Source: Leptodontidium sp. MPI-SDFR-AT-0119 (lineage: Eukaryota; Ascomycota; Leotiomycetes; Helotiales; Leptodontidiaceae). Taken from it: a DNA stretch of 64,000 nucleotides. Positions 23,376-35,575 of this stretch are shown here, one piece after another (position 1 is the stretch's first letter; the number at the start of each line of letters is the position of its first letter). Both the position numbers and the translations under genes were made by a program. The stretch spans positions 34,452 to 98,451 of the forward strand of contig JAHLEZ010000054.1 in the NCBI GenBank assembly GCA_020726505.1. The letters run 5' to 3'. Below the pieces are notes generated by a model, which was given only the letters and a program-made list of their open reading frames with translations, had not been told where the DNA came from and did not search any database.

Positions 23376-24296
23376 CCCTGGTGGGAGGGATTTTGTTTGG
23401 GAGGTCCAGAGGTTGGGATCGAGCCTCGAAGATTGAGATAGTCCTACTATTCTACGTCAGTTCACTAAACACACCAGGTCTTTTTTGAACACGTAGCATC
23501 TTGCTACCTTGAAGAATAGAGAATCACAGATCTGATTTTATAGTCAGCTATGTATAAATTTCAGGCTGATCGGGAGAAGTTTCCTTTTTGGCCCAGAGCT
23601 TTGGCAAATATCTGTCGCATTGTCTGCTTTCTTCGAGGGTTGTTGGTTCCAGGGACCTGGAAATGCAAGGCATAAGGCGACACAACTGTGCAACAGTAAT
23701 TTCCTTTTCACTCAAAAGGGATTCTTGATTCAGCCGTGCGACATATATACGGTACGCGACGGTTTCCAGCGGGACGCGTGGGGTGGTAGACCGGTCGATA
23801 GTCTCTTCAGAAGAGCGCATGGGTCTTTGGTGCGAGGGAAGCCGAAGCCCCTTCCTAAAAGCAGCAGCGCCTTCAGCCAACAACAATTCTCGCCAGCCGG
23901 CCAGGGTTCACCACTTGCCAGCGTATTCAACCCGTTATGGAGAACGCCAATAGTAATTATGGATCATGGTTCTACCACGTTGCTGCAACCATCACGAACT
24001 TAAAGAATGGCCGCGGTGGTTCTCTAGTGGACCTCAAGTCTGAAGGTATCTCGAATCCTCCAATCGAGAAGAGATGGGAATCCAGCTACTGCAGAAGCCC
24101 TCTGAGCAGGCACGGCCGGGCCAAATCACAGAAAATCTTGCTGTACTGGCCGAAGGAACTCCTCGAGACTGCGGCTCTGTAGGAGATGCGCGGTTTCTTC
24201 AGTGAGTGGCTGGCATAAAAGCACTATGAGCCCAGGAAAGGGTTGAAAACGCATACGTGCTGGAGATGGTATCCATACATCTTTCTCATGCCCAAG
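23376..24296. promoter_or_regulatory. Divergent intergenic region of pair a/A
   Basis: A 921-bp gap between the two start codons. It must hold the promoters of both genes, by position. I did not recognise specific binding sites. Confidence 0.5.
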
Positions 24297-25765
24297 ATGG
24301 CTTCCTACAATGCATCTAGCAAATCCACTGACAACTCATCACCTTGGTCAGACTGGTCTTGGGATGCCCGCGGATTCTGGGTGTCCAGTCGCCGTGACCC
24401 TTCCGGTGCTTTGGAGTACGATTACAAGTATTCCGAAACGACAGCACAGACTCCCAGACAAGAACAGGCAACACCTCGCACTCCTGATGCAGATTACATT
24501 ACCCAGCCAGAAAGCTTAAAGTTTTCTTATGAGGCGTCTACTGGAAACAACTATCCAAGTCAAGTGGCCCAAGTTCAGGAGCGATACACGACCAATCCAG
24601 GTGGAGCTGTTCCTCCCCAGGACACACAAAGCTATCGAGTAAGACCAAAGTCCTACGATAGAAGGGACAGTGAGTATGCTACGTCCTCGGTGTCTGGCAA
24701 CAGCCAAGCTTGGAGTTCAGGTGCGAATCAAGATGGAGCGGGTCAAAACAGCCCAACGTATGGTGCCGCCGACATCACCGGTCGGATGGGAAGACTTGAT
24801 GTCAACGCGACTCTTCCATTTCAACAACAGTGTACGTACTTGGTGGAGAACTACTACAAGGCCAGAGTACTGATCTTGGATTAGCGTACGCCACACCACA
24901 GATCCGACAGCCAAACGTAGGAAAGCAGCCGCAGACAGCTACCAGTTCGACTGGTGGTGGAGAGCTTGACGATAGTAAGAACCTCCAGTCCAGTCGCAGT
25001 ATGTGTAACTTTTGTTGATATCTAGCTAGGATATAAAGTTGTTGAGGACAAAAATCGGCAGAAGTTTTGGAAAGTCGGTCGAGTCTTTATGGTCTTGTGG
25101 ACCGAGCCTGCTGGAATAACCAAAGAGAAAGGGGCCCAAAATGGATCCCAATTCAGTACAACTTACTTGAATGGGACTGCATACACCGAGATACGACGTT
25201 TCGTTGTCATTGGGGAAGGCTACGGGAATAGCATTTGCTCGTAAGTTGGGAGTCTCTCTTCAAGACATAAGGTACAAGCTTCTGACTGTTGCTCCATTAC
25301 AGCCCCATACATACCTACTCCGGCCAAGCAACCCTCAAGAGCAATCTGCCCGACCCGAAACAACACGCTATAATCTATACCAGCAAGCATCCTCCCGAGG
25401 AGAGATCTTACGCTACTGAGGATGGAACCATAGTTAAGGAAAATCTTCCAAAGGAGCCGATCAGAGTCATACCTGAACAGGAGGGTGATGAAAGGGACCT
25501 CGGGGACCTTTCCAGAGTCAACTATGCCAAGATATACACTGTTGAGCACTATGTCCGAGTTCTCAATATTGGAAAGGTCCACCCTAGCTCCATGGCCAGT
25601 CTTGAAAAGAATTGCATGTTCAATAGGCGCTCCGATGAACCACCGCAACCACCGAGAGGTCAGTCCTCGTCATCTTCCAAGAGGGAGCCAAAGAAAAACG
25701 ACAGCACCAAGAAAAAGTCATCGCGGTCGGGTACGAGCAAGAAAGATACCAGATATGACAACTAG
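24297..25765 (+). CDS. DUF6590 protein A (pair a/A)
   Basis: Four exons, 24297-24831, 24885-24974, 25030-25240 and 25303-25765, encode 432 residues. The N terminus carries the motif WSDWSWDARGFW, shared as W-x2-W-x-W with proteins B, C and D. A Ser/Gln/Tyr-rich linker follows. The DUF6590 domain spans about 219-372: FWKVGRVFMVLWTEPAG, then IRRFVVIGEG, ICSPIHTY, an invariant His in KQHAIIYT, and SRVNYAKIYTVEHYVRV. The tail is Lys/Ser-rich. The intron before PIHTY sits at the same codon and phase as in B, C and D. Unlike them, A has no intron between the GR and VF of GRVF. An ATG three codons upstream (24288) is an alternative start. The function of DUF6590 is unknown. Confidence 0.82.
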
Positions 25766-28485
25766 TATTTCCGCGACCTCCACTTCAGGTATTCCTGCTC
25801 ACAATGCCCCAGCTACGGGAGGATCCCTGTACTGCAGTGTGCTATTTATGTCCTGCGCAGAAACCAGAGGGTAGACTCTTTGCGACATTCCTTTGTGCCA
25901 ACGTTCCTTCTGTAAAGCCTTTCTTCGAATTCGCTGATGCTGGATTTCTATTTGTTATTTGCTCATATTTCTGTCTCGTTACGAAGGAATTTACTTATAC
26001 GTTATCCTGCCCGGTCCAGCTAGCTGGTGTGGATGTTTGGCAGAGATTCAAGAAGAACAGAACCAAGGAAGGAGGGTCTTCGAATATTATGGCCACTGGT
26101 ATATCTCCTACTTACGTTGTTCTACTTGTTCTTGTGTGATAGCACTTGGCTCTTGCAAACTTCCACTATACTATTTATTGATCTGCCTCGCTTTTATGAT
26201 TATACGAACAAATGGAATTGCTCTAACGTCTCTTCTTGCCGTTTTAAACAACCCCTCTGTGACCACACAGTCTGCAGATGGCATATGGTGAACTCTGGAA
26301 CATTGCCATTGCTGCCGACCCGTGTCTCTAAGGCAGGACATTGGAATCCGCAATGACACCAGTGCCTGCCTATGAACCTAATGTTGCCCAGTGGTGGTAG
26401 CTCGTCCTTCCACGCCTCGACCGCCTTAAATCTGCCTCAAAAAATGCTCTTGATCGCTTTGATACCCCCGGTTGGTTAGTGAGAGGAGGACCGAGTCTCA
26501 ACTTTCAGCTGGCTAAAGAGGAGCTGAAGTGCACACAGACTGAAGGCAATATGGTCCGTGAATGGTAGACTATTGAGCAATAGTTTTGAATCAACACGGA
26601 GACAACAACCGAAACTTCTGATCTATTTATTTGTTGCCATTGTTTCGACGCCTATTTTCGAAGAAAGACCCTTTTTCCTCGCTTATCGTCGCAGAAATCC
26701 CTCAAATCTGCCATGGGTTGTCAACGATCCTGCAAGGCTGAGGATCCTTGCTCTATCCACTGAACGGCCACGACCCGTTCCGCGACTACTTCTGGGGCGT
26801 CGAGTCGCATTCCACAAATACTGACAGTCTCCGAAAGCGTGTATCGTGCAACAGCGATTAAGCTCCGTTATTCCACACCTTTTGATGTTCGCTCACAACG
26901 TTTCACTCTACTGGACGAAACTCCTCAATACCTACACTCCCAACCAACGATATTAGCTCAGTCAATGCCAGCTCTGCACAAATGGCATCCAATGATTCCT
27001 ATTATATTCTGCAATGAGACGGTATGGGACACGTGTCTAACTTTCAGGCCGAGTCATAGGTCGGCAGCTCGGAGTCAATGCAAGCTAGCATGATTGTCAG
27101 CACAATGCTTGGTCCCGCTGTCCTATCTATTCGTTTTCCACAACACCATCCTCTGAGTTTCCCCTGTGGGTTCCAAATCAAAGTTTCCGGGAACTTTCAA
27201 AGTGCACGTGGGGGTCGTTTTGTTCTGCCAAGGTGAGGATTTGGGGAAGGTCCGGAGATACTGTGCAGCCTCGTGTAGATTCTTCGTCGACGAGCCGCCC
27301 GACTCTGGCCACAAGCAAGAAATTTGAAGGCAAATGTCAACAAGGCAAACGAATTGGAAGTGGCATGTGTTCTTTTAGACGCCCGGTTGTCACCTATGGA
27401 AAGATAGGAGCCTACCTACTTTGAGTTTGTTTTCCAGGCCGGCATTCCGGTGCCAATGAGCTGTTGAGGGACCGGGAAGGACGGCTAGAAGTAATCTTTA
27501 ATGACTTCCGAATTTGAATAGTGTGATTCCGTGTAAGTTTTGGCTTCACAATATCATAGTCACTGAAGTGCTTCATAGAAAATGGCAGAACGTGACGAGC
27601 TTCCCCTGAATGGACATTCATTGATAGGCGAGGTGAGCCCTGTAGTTTAGCGAGAAGCCCCTGAGGTTTTCCTCATTACAGCCAGTGTTTAGCGAGCAGA
27701 GCCTGAAAGCTGTCCCCATGCACATTAACAAAGTCATACTCCAACAACAAATCTCCAAGCTAGTCCTCGTTGCTTGACGTGATAATTTAGCCAAAAGAAA
27801 TGCGTTCATAGTAGCTCAAGATATGCTCATGCACATCTCAATCCAAAAATGGAATCAGACCCGACTTAGAACAATTTCAAGTGCGTAACCGACTTGAATC
27901 AAAATAGGGGTATATGTACTCCAGCCCCAGCCAACGCCTGTCGCTAGCAACAAGAAGTAAAGAAAGGTAGGAAAGATAAAGTCTAGAAGCAAATGGGGTA
28001 TAAGGTGCTAGATACAGGAGCGATGAAATCTCTTCCAAGGTCGCAAATGCCTCCTGTTCGAGTACTGTTGTACCTCGAACGTCTAAACCAAAGAGAATTG
28101 AAAGGACATGTATACCTATTCAAACAGGTTCCAGGCCGGGGAAAATAACAGGTGATTGCAAATGAGATAAATATTATTAAGAAAATGCCATGTTGAAGTG
28201 AATTGAGAAATGGCCCCCGATGGGCGGTGACAGCGATGTGTGTCATGCCAAAGTGGCAAACGTACCAGACGATGGCTTCAAAAGAAGTGTCACTGGAGAA
28301 GCAGAACATCTGTTGGTGGAATCGTTTGTATCGATTCTGGGCGTGGGGTTTGTCACGATGTTGAGTTTCTGTCAAGCTGCTCAAGGTATGGTCCGAAGTG
28401 TCGAAGAATGCCACATTTCGTTCGGCTGGAGTCCTTTCTGCTTACAATTTCGTCGCAGACTCGCAGATCTCGCCTTTTGAATGAG
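25766..28485. other. Intergenic, no gene seen; contains DNA duplicated near 36.7-37.3 kb
   Basis: No convincing coding sequence. Two parts resemble DNA upstream of gene c. The region 27165-27230 (core AAAGTGCACGTGGGGG) matches 36765-36825, and the CCTGTAGTTTAGCGAG-type motif at about 27630-27700 matches 37200-37235. The spacing between the copies is about 9.6 kb in both cases. Confidence 0.55.
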
Positions 28486-30489
28486 TTATAGAAAATGCAG
28501 ATACGGTTTGGTTCCTGCGAATTGGCTTCTGGAATGAACCCCAAGACGAATATGTGTGTCGATTGTCGCTAGAGGGGTTGGACGAGGAGCCGCAAAGGTC
28601 GTGTCATCGTCGCCAGAGTTAATTGACTCAGATTCCCTATTCGCTTGATCCAAAAGTCCACCGTTCATTGGGACGTCACTCAGTTGGTATCGTGAGTTGA
28701 CTGAGGAAACTGTGGATTCACAAGCAGTCTTCCGAGGAGCCATGGTAATAGCTTCACTGGAGGTCAGAGTAGTGAACCACTCTTTGCCTGGATCATCCGA
28801 GTACCAAAGGCGCAGAAGATCATGTTGCCACTTCTCTCTTTCATTGATCATACCGTACTGAAGCTCGTACGTTCTTGAGAGGAGATTCACTTCCAGAGGA
28901 GACATCCGCAATTGTCTTAGGAGCCACTTATTTACTGCGAAATTGAAGTCAAGTTGAGGTTCCTCCTGATCCACAGTCGGCTCGTCCACGTGGGATATTT
29001 GTCCCCCTGGCTCTGATATCAAGATTGGAAACTTTGCGTAACCGGAAGTCTCCCTTCCAGCGTCCACATCAGCTTCATTGGCAAAAGTCTCTTTCTCTCG
29101 GACGTCAAAATCTTTGATGTTACCATCTTCGTCAATGAGTCCTTCAGAAAAGCAACGAGCTTTCAAGACTTCAAGCTCCGCCTCCTCTCTATCAATCTCA
29201 TCCTGAAGTTCACGCTTTGTGGCGTCGAAGTTGTCGAGCCACTCCTCATCATCTGATGCCAGGTCCAGTGCTACCCTCTTTTTCGTGGCCCTCTCTTCCT
29301 CCAAATTGAACCTTTCCTCTTCATGGTACTCCAAGCGTTCTTTCAAGATTTCAACGTCTCCAACTTTCGAAAGGTATTCCGCAACAAATGGGTGAAATTC
29401 CTGGTCTATTTCGGAACCACTGTATGCAGACGAGGTCGAAGCTTGCCGAGGTATTGCATCCGCGTCCAATAAAGAACCATGCACTTCCTGCTCGTAGAAC
29501 CTCTTCTCCAATTTTTGAAGTTCGTACTCCTGAGCGCTCAGAGTGTCCTCCAGGAGATTGCAGTCATCTTCTAGGGGCCCATACTCATCGCTAGCCACTT
29601 GAAAATCATGCAGTAAATCTTCCATCATCTTCAGCTCATGGGCAATGGTAGGATCCTCCAAATCTGTCTTCGCGAAAGTAGGTCTTGCACCTCCTAGACC
29701 TCGGGCTCGGATACTCTGAAGATACCTGTCCCCAGCATCTGCCCTGGCAAGCTGTTTTGCTCTCAGTGCTCCCCGACGCTCATGGATTGTGGATCTCAAG
29801 CTCCAAATGTTCACCCGTAGTCGTTGAATCTTAGGCCAATCCTTATCGAACGAGGTGCTATCCATGAGCTGAGATTTTGGTAGTGGATCGTTTTTGGTCA
29901 CAGACGTGGGTTGTATGGGCGGTGTTGCTGGCCCTGGCGGATGAGAAACCTGTTGATTTGGGATCCACGGAATGGGAACAATGCCAATGTGTTCAGATCC
30001 TGCCATAACTACATGCTTGACAGAAGGACAGCCTTCTGGAGCTTTAGCAATATGTTGATCTGGCTTATCGACCTCTGTGCTCGGCAATTCCAGACTGCGT
30101 GGCAGCATCAATGGGACACGTGGCTGAGAGGTGGAGTGGAGTGACTTGAGAGAACTCTGAGAAGACTCCCTATTGTTGGAAGGGACGTTGCTTTGAAAAA
30201 TGTCAAGTTTGTCCAATAAGTCTTTCTTGAAACTGAAACCGGCTTCTGTAACCTCCTCTCGGGTCGTCCTCTTGGAGACAGTGATAGGTCGGTCTGGGGC
30301 CCAAGCACATTTCTCACCCTGCCCAAATTTCCCTGGGAAGGCGGAATCGGAATCCAGTTTTCTGTGGTTACGTGCATTCGACGAAGCCCTGGAGTCCCGC
30401 CTAACCAATGCCAGGCCTTGCTCATCATGCTTGTATACGTCGTTGGAGCCGGATGGATACAAACACGACATCGATGCGTTGCATATCAT
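28486..30489 (-). CDS. Coiled-coil family protein b (pair b/B)
   Basis: One exon, 667 residues. Residues 1-215 are Ser/Pro-rich and probably disordered. Coiled coil 1 runs from about 217 to 335 (DWPKIQRLRVNIWSLRS, then DEYGPLEDDCNLLED). A conserved FHPFVAEYLSKVGDVE begins at 366 and leads into coiled coil 2 (to about 455), which is very rich in Glu and Lys. GLIDEDG and YAKFP follow, and then the C-terminal module VNKWLLRQLRMSPLEVNLLS (519-538), with LWYSDD at 561-566 and ITMAPR at 581-586. No signal peptide or membrane helix is seen. The nearest paralog by eye is gene c. I know no named domain for this family. It looks like a scaffold or oligomerising protein. The ATG at 30471 is an alternative start. 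Confidence 0.82.
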   Translation of the reverse strand: MICNASMSCLYPSGSNDVYKHDEQGLALVRRDSRASSNARNHRKLDSDSAFPGKFGQGEKCAWAPDRPITVSKRTTREEVTEAGFSFKKDLLDKLDIFQSNVPSNNRESSQSSLKSLHSTSQPRVPLMLPRSLELPSTEVDKPDQHIAKAPEGCPSVKHVVMAGSEHIGIVPIPWIPNQQVSHPPGPATPPIQPTSVTKNDPLPKSQLMDSTSFDKDWPKIQRLRVNIWSLRSTIHERRGALRAKQLARADAGDRYLQSIRARGLGGARPTFAKTDLEDPTIAHELKMMEDLLHDFQVASDEYGPLEDDCNLLEDTLSAQEYELQKLEKRFYEQEVHGSLLDADAIPRQASTSSAYSGSEIDQEFHPFVAEYLSKVGDVEILKERLEYHEEERFNLEEERATKKRVALDLASDDEEWLDNFDATKRELQDEIDREEAELEVLKARCFSEGLIDEDGNIKDFDVREKETFANEADVDAGRETSGYAKFPILISEPGGQISHVDEPTVDQEEPQLDFNFAVNKWLLRQLRMSPLEVNLLSRTYELQYGMINEREKWQHDLLRLWYSDDPGKEWFTTLTSSEAITMAPRKTACESTVSSVNSRYQLSDVPMNGGLLDQANRESESINSGDDDTTFAAPRPTPLATIDTHIRLGVHSRSQFAGTKPYLHFL

Positions 30490-31015
30490 CTGGTCTCGTT
30501 GCCCTCGATATTTGAAGCATGAGGATGCAGATTCAGGAAGACAGCAGGCGCATCAGGCTAGTATATTGACTGGCCCCTGACATCAAAGGTCAACTGAGCC
30601 CGACGGCGGTCAAACATGAGGCTCCTCCAGCTGATAAAATCTCGGGGCGAAGGAAGGGTGGACGCGTTCTGTCTCGTAATCTCTCCAGCCTTCTTCATTT
30701 CGGCAAAGCGGCAAGACTGTGGCTTTGAGTGGCCGGCTTATCCCTGATTTAACTCCCACACCAACTGCATCTTTCCACTCATCCTGGATACCTGCATGTA
30801 ATGTGCACTGCTTCTTCAGTCCATCATGCTCGTGAAGAGGGGGATTTCTTGGGGTTCCTCCAACCAGAGCAGCTTTTTAGAGCCGCAGAAATGTGCAAAC
30901 GGTTAAAGTCTTGACTTCCCACTCGGATCTGAAAGTTATGGGGTTTGTAAGTCTTCTGAGCAGACTTTGAAAACAACCACAAAAACACATCAGTGACTAC
31001 CAGGAGAACTTGATC
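30490..31015. promoter_or_regulatory. Divergent intergenic region of pair b/B
   Basis: 526 bp between the start codons of b and B, the shortest of the five. It must contain both promoters. No specific sites were recognised. Confidence 0.5.
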
Positions 31016-32560
31016 ATGTCATACCAACAGTTGGGCTCTCAATACCCTGGTCAGTGGTGCGCATGGAATTGGAGCCCTGAACATAGTTGTTATGTACGGT
31101 CTCGGGAAACGGCCCCAGGTACGTACCGTGCACTTTGTAAGTGGGAGATAAAACAGGCTTACGAATTTCAAGGTGTTTATGGATGGGAGTACACTGAATA
31201 TCTACCTACCGAAGGAAATCCGCCACCCATTGTGCAGTCTACACCAAGAAGCAGAGAGACCGACCCCGCGCAGGTTGACGTACGAGATTCGTCTGACGCG
31301 GTACCAGAAATCACTGGAAGACTTCAGAGCACGTCCCTAGGAGGGTCTAAGTCAGGGAGCAGTAGAAGCCGACAAGGAAAGTCAACAGATAAGGGTATGC
31401 ACAGATATGGCCTTTTGTGGCAGAGAGTTTCATGGCATGAGCTTACGTCAACTTAGTACCTACTTCAGATGCTGCTCCGCCAAAAAATGAGACACCTGTT
31501 GTTCATTTCAATGGCCCTAATTACACTAAAATCACAACGCGAAGTCCAGATAAAAACCATGAAAAGGACCGCAGTAAGGCAACACAACTCGTTGCTTTCC
31601 AGGCTTTGAGCTAATTGTTCTCTCAGACTTCAAGGTCCACGGCAGCGAATACTTCGAGTTCGGTAAAGTTGGTTCTCACCTGGTACCCAGCACAATTCTC
31701 ATGGCTAACTTATTGAGGTTTTCAAAGTCTTGTGGTCTGAGCCCATTGGAAGCGGAGGAACAGTGATCACCGTTGCCAACCAACAAGGTTTTCAGAAAGT
31801 CCGTCGATTTGTGGTGATTGACAAGAGAAGAGGTCATTCTATCTGTCTGTAAGTGAAACTCCCTGGATCTGGTCCTAATTATGGACGGCTGTCTTTTGGA
31901 AATGACGAATACTTACCCGGTACAAGCCCTATCTTGACTTATGGCGGTCAAGCTACTCTCAAGAGTGGCGCCCATGGTGAAGATCACGCCGCAGTGTATT
32001 CAAACCATCACAAGAAGTCGGGACCAACTGTCTTAGAGAAAGAGAGGATGACGAAGAAGCCAATCAAGATCGACATTCGGCTCGGGTCCGAAAAGTTAGA
32101 TCCCCTGTCGAGACTGAATTACGCCAAAGCCTATACAGTTGAGCACAACGTGAAAGTCAACTTCATTGGACAAGTCAACCGGCGTTACGAGCAACAGGTT
32201 GTGCTGGATTACAATAAAACTCATGGCCCGATTGCTGATCGTCCCTATGAAATTCGAAGGTCAGCAGAAGAGTACCGGCTTGATGAGACACGAAATTCGG
32301 AAGGCACCAATCCATACCAGTCCAATCAAGAGCCATTTGACTCCCAGGGAGAATACAAAACATCAGGAGGACCATCTCAGTCAAGCTGGGAACCCAACTG
32401 GAACGCTTCGGGTAGCCAGGCACCAAGGTCAACGGGATTCGGTCAAATTGCTACATCGTCGTATAACCAGCCTGAAATATCGACATGGGGTGACCAAGCT
32501 GCCAATACCACCCAGGATCCGCTTCCGCCCCACGATAGCAGTCTCTATGATGCAGATTGA
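31016..32560 (+). CDS. DUF6590 protein B (pair b/B)
   Basis: Six exons, 31016-31118, 31173-31394, 31469-31573, 31627-31667, 31718-31848 and 31927-32560, encode 411 residues. The first intron (54 nt) has no stop and is a multiple of three, so it reads through in frame; C and D have an intron at the same place. The N terminus has WCAWNWSPEHSCY (W-x2-W-x-W). The DUF6590 domain runs from about 145 to 295: FKVHGSEYFEFGK on an exact 41-nt exon, then VFKVLWSEPIG, VRRFVVID, ICLPILTY, the invariant His in GEDHAAVYS, and SRLNYAKAYTVEHNVKVNFIG. The C terminus is Ser/Gln/Pro-rich. Every junction keeps the frame. Confidence 0.85.
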
Positions 32561-34559
32561 GCCCAATGTAGGGTGCCACCCATGATCCTTTGTAGTTTGA
32601 CGGATCGAGCTGACGTTCTACTTGCAGCATACTCTATGTAGTATACGTTGAGGCTGGCTAACAGCACAGCTCTCGCCTCCGCCATGTAAACATGGTGATC
32701 ATCAATGTTCCAAACTTCGTGTCGGTATGTGGCGTTTTTTGGGTTGTGAACTGAGGGGGGTTGCATTCGCGACAGTCATTTTCTCATTTGTTCCATCACA
32801 GGCAACGTTGCTCTTCTGTTATTCCCCGTCAAAAGAAAGTCATGGCCCCAGTCCCCAGTGTAAATTTTCAAGAATGATAAATCTTTCAAGTGTCTTGTAA
32901 CTAGTGTGGCTCTTTTTGAGTCATTTCAGAGGATACAAAACCTCGAGATCATACTCTCTAGCTTCTTGTCTGATCAGGCAAAAGTATATAGCAATCCAAT
33001 CGAATACAGTCAATTCTCTGAGCGTAAAGAGCAGCGCCCCGATCAAGGCCCAATCGTAGAAAAAGAAACTCAGAAGCTATGCTTCCTTCAGCTGAACCTG
33101 ACACAACCAAACACATCTCTTAGGCCCACACCCTTAAGCCTTACCTCCCAAACACCGATAGCCAAAAGACTTCTAGCGATTGACTCATTGCCGTGATAGC
33201 ACCCATACCTGCAGCAAGCCATTTTCAAGAAAGACGCTCTCGCCGCCACCTGCCAGCTCATCATGCCGACCGCTGAAGTCAGTCCATTCCAGAAATGACT
33301 CCTTGCATATCTGCAGATACCCGTCCTTGCCGCCCTTGACTATGCACCTCGCGCACATGTCTCATCCTTTTCTGCGGGACTTCACTAGGTCAGGCATGCC
33401 AGTTCTTCGGGAAGCGAGAGAGCACTGTCTGGCTGCCTTTGCGAGGCGAGCCGCAAAACAGTGATGGCCAATCCTGAGCATACGTTCAGTGCTCTCGGGA
33501 TCCGGTGTCTCTGGTAATAGCCAGAATCTAGTTCTTGCACCTCAAGGTCAACGCGGCTCATATGAACAAGCCGGGCAATTTCTGCTCCCCGGTGAAGTGA
33601 CATTGAGATAAAACAAAAATAGCGTGCCTGTGGGGCGGAGAAAAAGACGGCCGGTCGAGGCAAGCGAGGAACAACAAAACGACTTCACAAAAGACTACGC
33701 CAATTAATATCTAAAAGATGAAATTGTTTGAAACTTTTAAGCAAGCTTTAGAAATAGTATCAAAATCTATTACTCAAATATAGATAGTCTTAAATTAGTT
33801 GTGGTTAGAGAATTATGTGTTTTGTCGCACTTGTAGGCCTCAATCGTCTCCGCCCCATAGCGTGCCCCCATAAGTGGGTCCTCGGTTAATACGCGAAACG
33901 AGGTGGATAGAAAAGGGGGGCGCCGCGACGCTTGTTTTTCACTTGACTGAATGTTTTTTAAAGACACAAAGCCATTATTACATAGAACTGAAACAAACAG
34001 CCAGATGCTATCACATAGGTGTTGCCTGTTCCTCAGCCATATTATCTACATTCTGTCATCCTTTGGATTCGTCGATCCACCAGATCACACAATGGCATAG
34101 CCTCCACCGATCCATCTTGTCTGCATGTTAACATGCTTCCGTGATGATAGCCATTCCAATTTAAACCTGGCTGCTCAAAGTCCCTCTAACCATCATGACC
34201 GGCTGGCTGGGTGCCAAAGAAGTGGAAGCCAAGCGGTGTGGGTCTGCTGTGTGGGCCTGCTGTGGATTCAGCCCATAGAAGCTTTGCACCCGTTGGTTCA
34301 TCCACAAGAGACTATGTGTGAACTTGATAAAGTGAATCAATTTCCATATCCCCTCGCAGATCGCCCAAGGTTTTCTGGATTATTCCGTTCTGCAATGCCG
34401 ATATATTGAATCGGTGGCAGCGCGGTGGGCTTCGGCCATCTTAGTCAAGAGCCATTACCTCTACACCGTGGATTTGCTCGTCGTATTTCTGTTCAGCGAA
34501 AGAAACTACATCGATAACCTTAACTTCGCCTTCATTGAGACCTTCATCATCGAAATCAA
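32561..34559. other. Intergenic, no gene seen
   Basis: No open frame here resembles a known family or either partner of the gene pairs. Confidence 0.5.
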
Positions 34560-35575
34560 CGCTCAAGCTCCCCAAGCTGGGAAAACTACTGGAGAATCCG
34601 CTTTTGGTGAATCCGGGACGGCCCGTCCCTCCGTAGATGGCCAGTCATCTTCTGCAACCTTCTTGTCCGAACCCGGATATTCAAAGTATACCTAAGCTCG
34701 TAGTTGCAGTGCTTCGACTCTGCAGCTCTGTGTGCAATCAAGCAGCGTGTTGTTCACATACTCCCTCTTGTCTTTAAAGGTCCGAGTTTTCTGCTCAGGG
34801 GAATTGGTATCGGCCAATGAAGCGATGAGAGGAGTTCGATGGAGCGCGTCGTCTACAGCGTCCAACAAGTCGTTCTTGATCGCATTATTAAATTCGTAAA
34901 CATAATCAATATCAGTATCAGAAAAGAGCCCTTGATCAATGCTCTCGTATCGAAGTTCATACACAAGATCCTCAGTGATGTTGATTTTATCGACAGTTTC
35001 GTATTAGATCTCTGGATAGTCAACCAGAAATTCAGCTACTTGACGCGAGATACGAACGTGGCATCCGCATTGAGATGTGCATATCCGCTCTTCGAGTTCT
35101 TCTTTCAAAGATTCGGCTTCTGCCACCTTTTGGTGGTACTCCCGAACCAGCTCGTGCTCAAGACTAAGATTTTCAAATCCAGACTCCGGGGGTTGGTAAG
35201 ACTTCAGTAGAGGTGACATCGTTTCATCAAGTTTTGAGTCTGGTACAGGTCCAACGGAAACATTGTAGTGGCGGTAGAAATGATCCTCTTCTTGCTCCAA
35301 GTCCTGCTCTTCACTGTTCAATCGTGACTCGAGTTGGCTATGGTCTTCCTCTGCTGGTCTCAATTAATCCTGTGCCCTATGACTTTCCTTGTAAAACGGT
35401 GTGAGCTGCTTCAGATTTTGAGCATCACCCAAAGCAATTGTTTCTGCACTTCCACTATACTTCGGCTCTTTATTGCGACATCAATTTCTGTCGCTGTATT
35501 TCCGTTGTTTTCTCTGTACGATAGTCTTGTTCCATTTGCTGGACACTTCAATGCGAAATTTTACGTTGCCCTATC
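34560..35575 (-). pseudogene. Decayed coiled-coil paralog, closest to gene e
   Basis: One continuous minus frame from about 35575 to 34560 aligns with protein e but is cut by stops: TGA at 35483-35481, TAA at 35366-35364, TAA at 35006-35004 and TAG at 34694-34692. Matching stretches include LTPFYKESHRAQD-stop-LRPAEEDHSQLESRL (e: LIPYYDELRAAQDQLGPAEHEYERLENRL), SEEQDLEQEEDHFY, and DQGLFSDTDIDYVYEF leading to KREYVNNTLL (e: KKDYVNNWLL). At the second stop a CAA-to-TAA change is implied by the paralog. I see no frameshift within the part I can follow, and its N- and C-terminal extensions are lost. No DUF6590 remnant was found in the region where a partner would be expected. Confidence 0.8.

Noticed and set aside
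24999..25029. A 31-nt intron in gene A using the GT at 24999.
   Set aside because: Too short for a fungal intron. A GTAAGA at 24975 gives a 55-nt intron in the same phase and matches the position in C.
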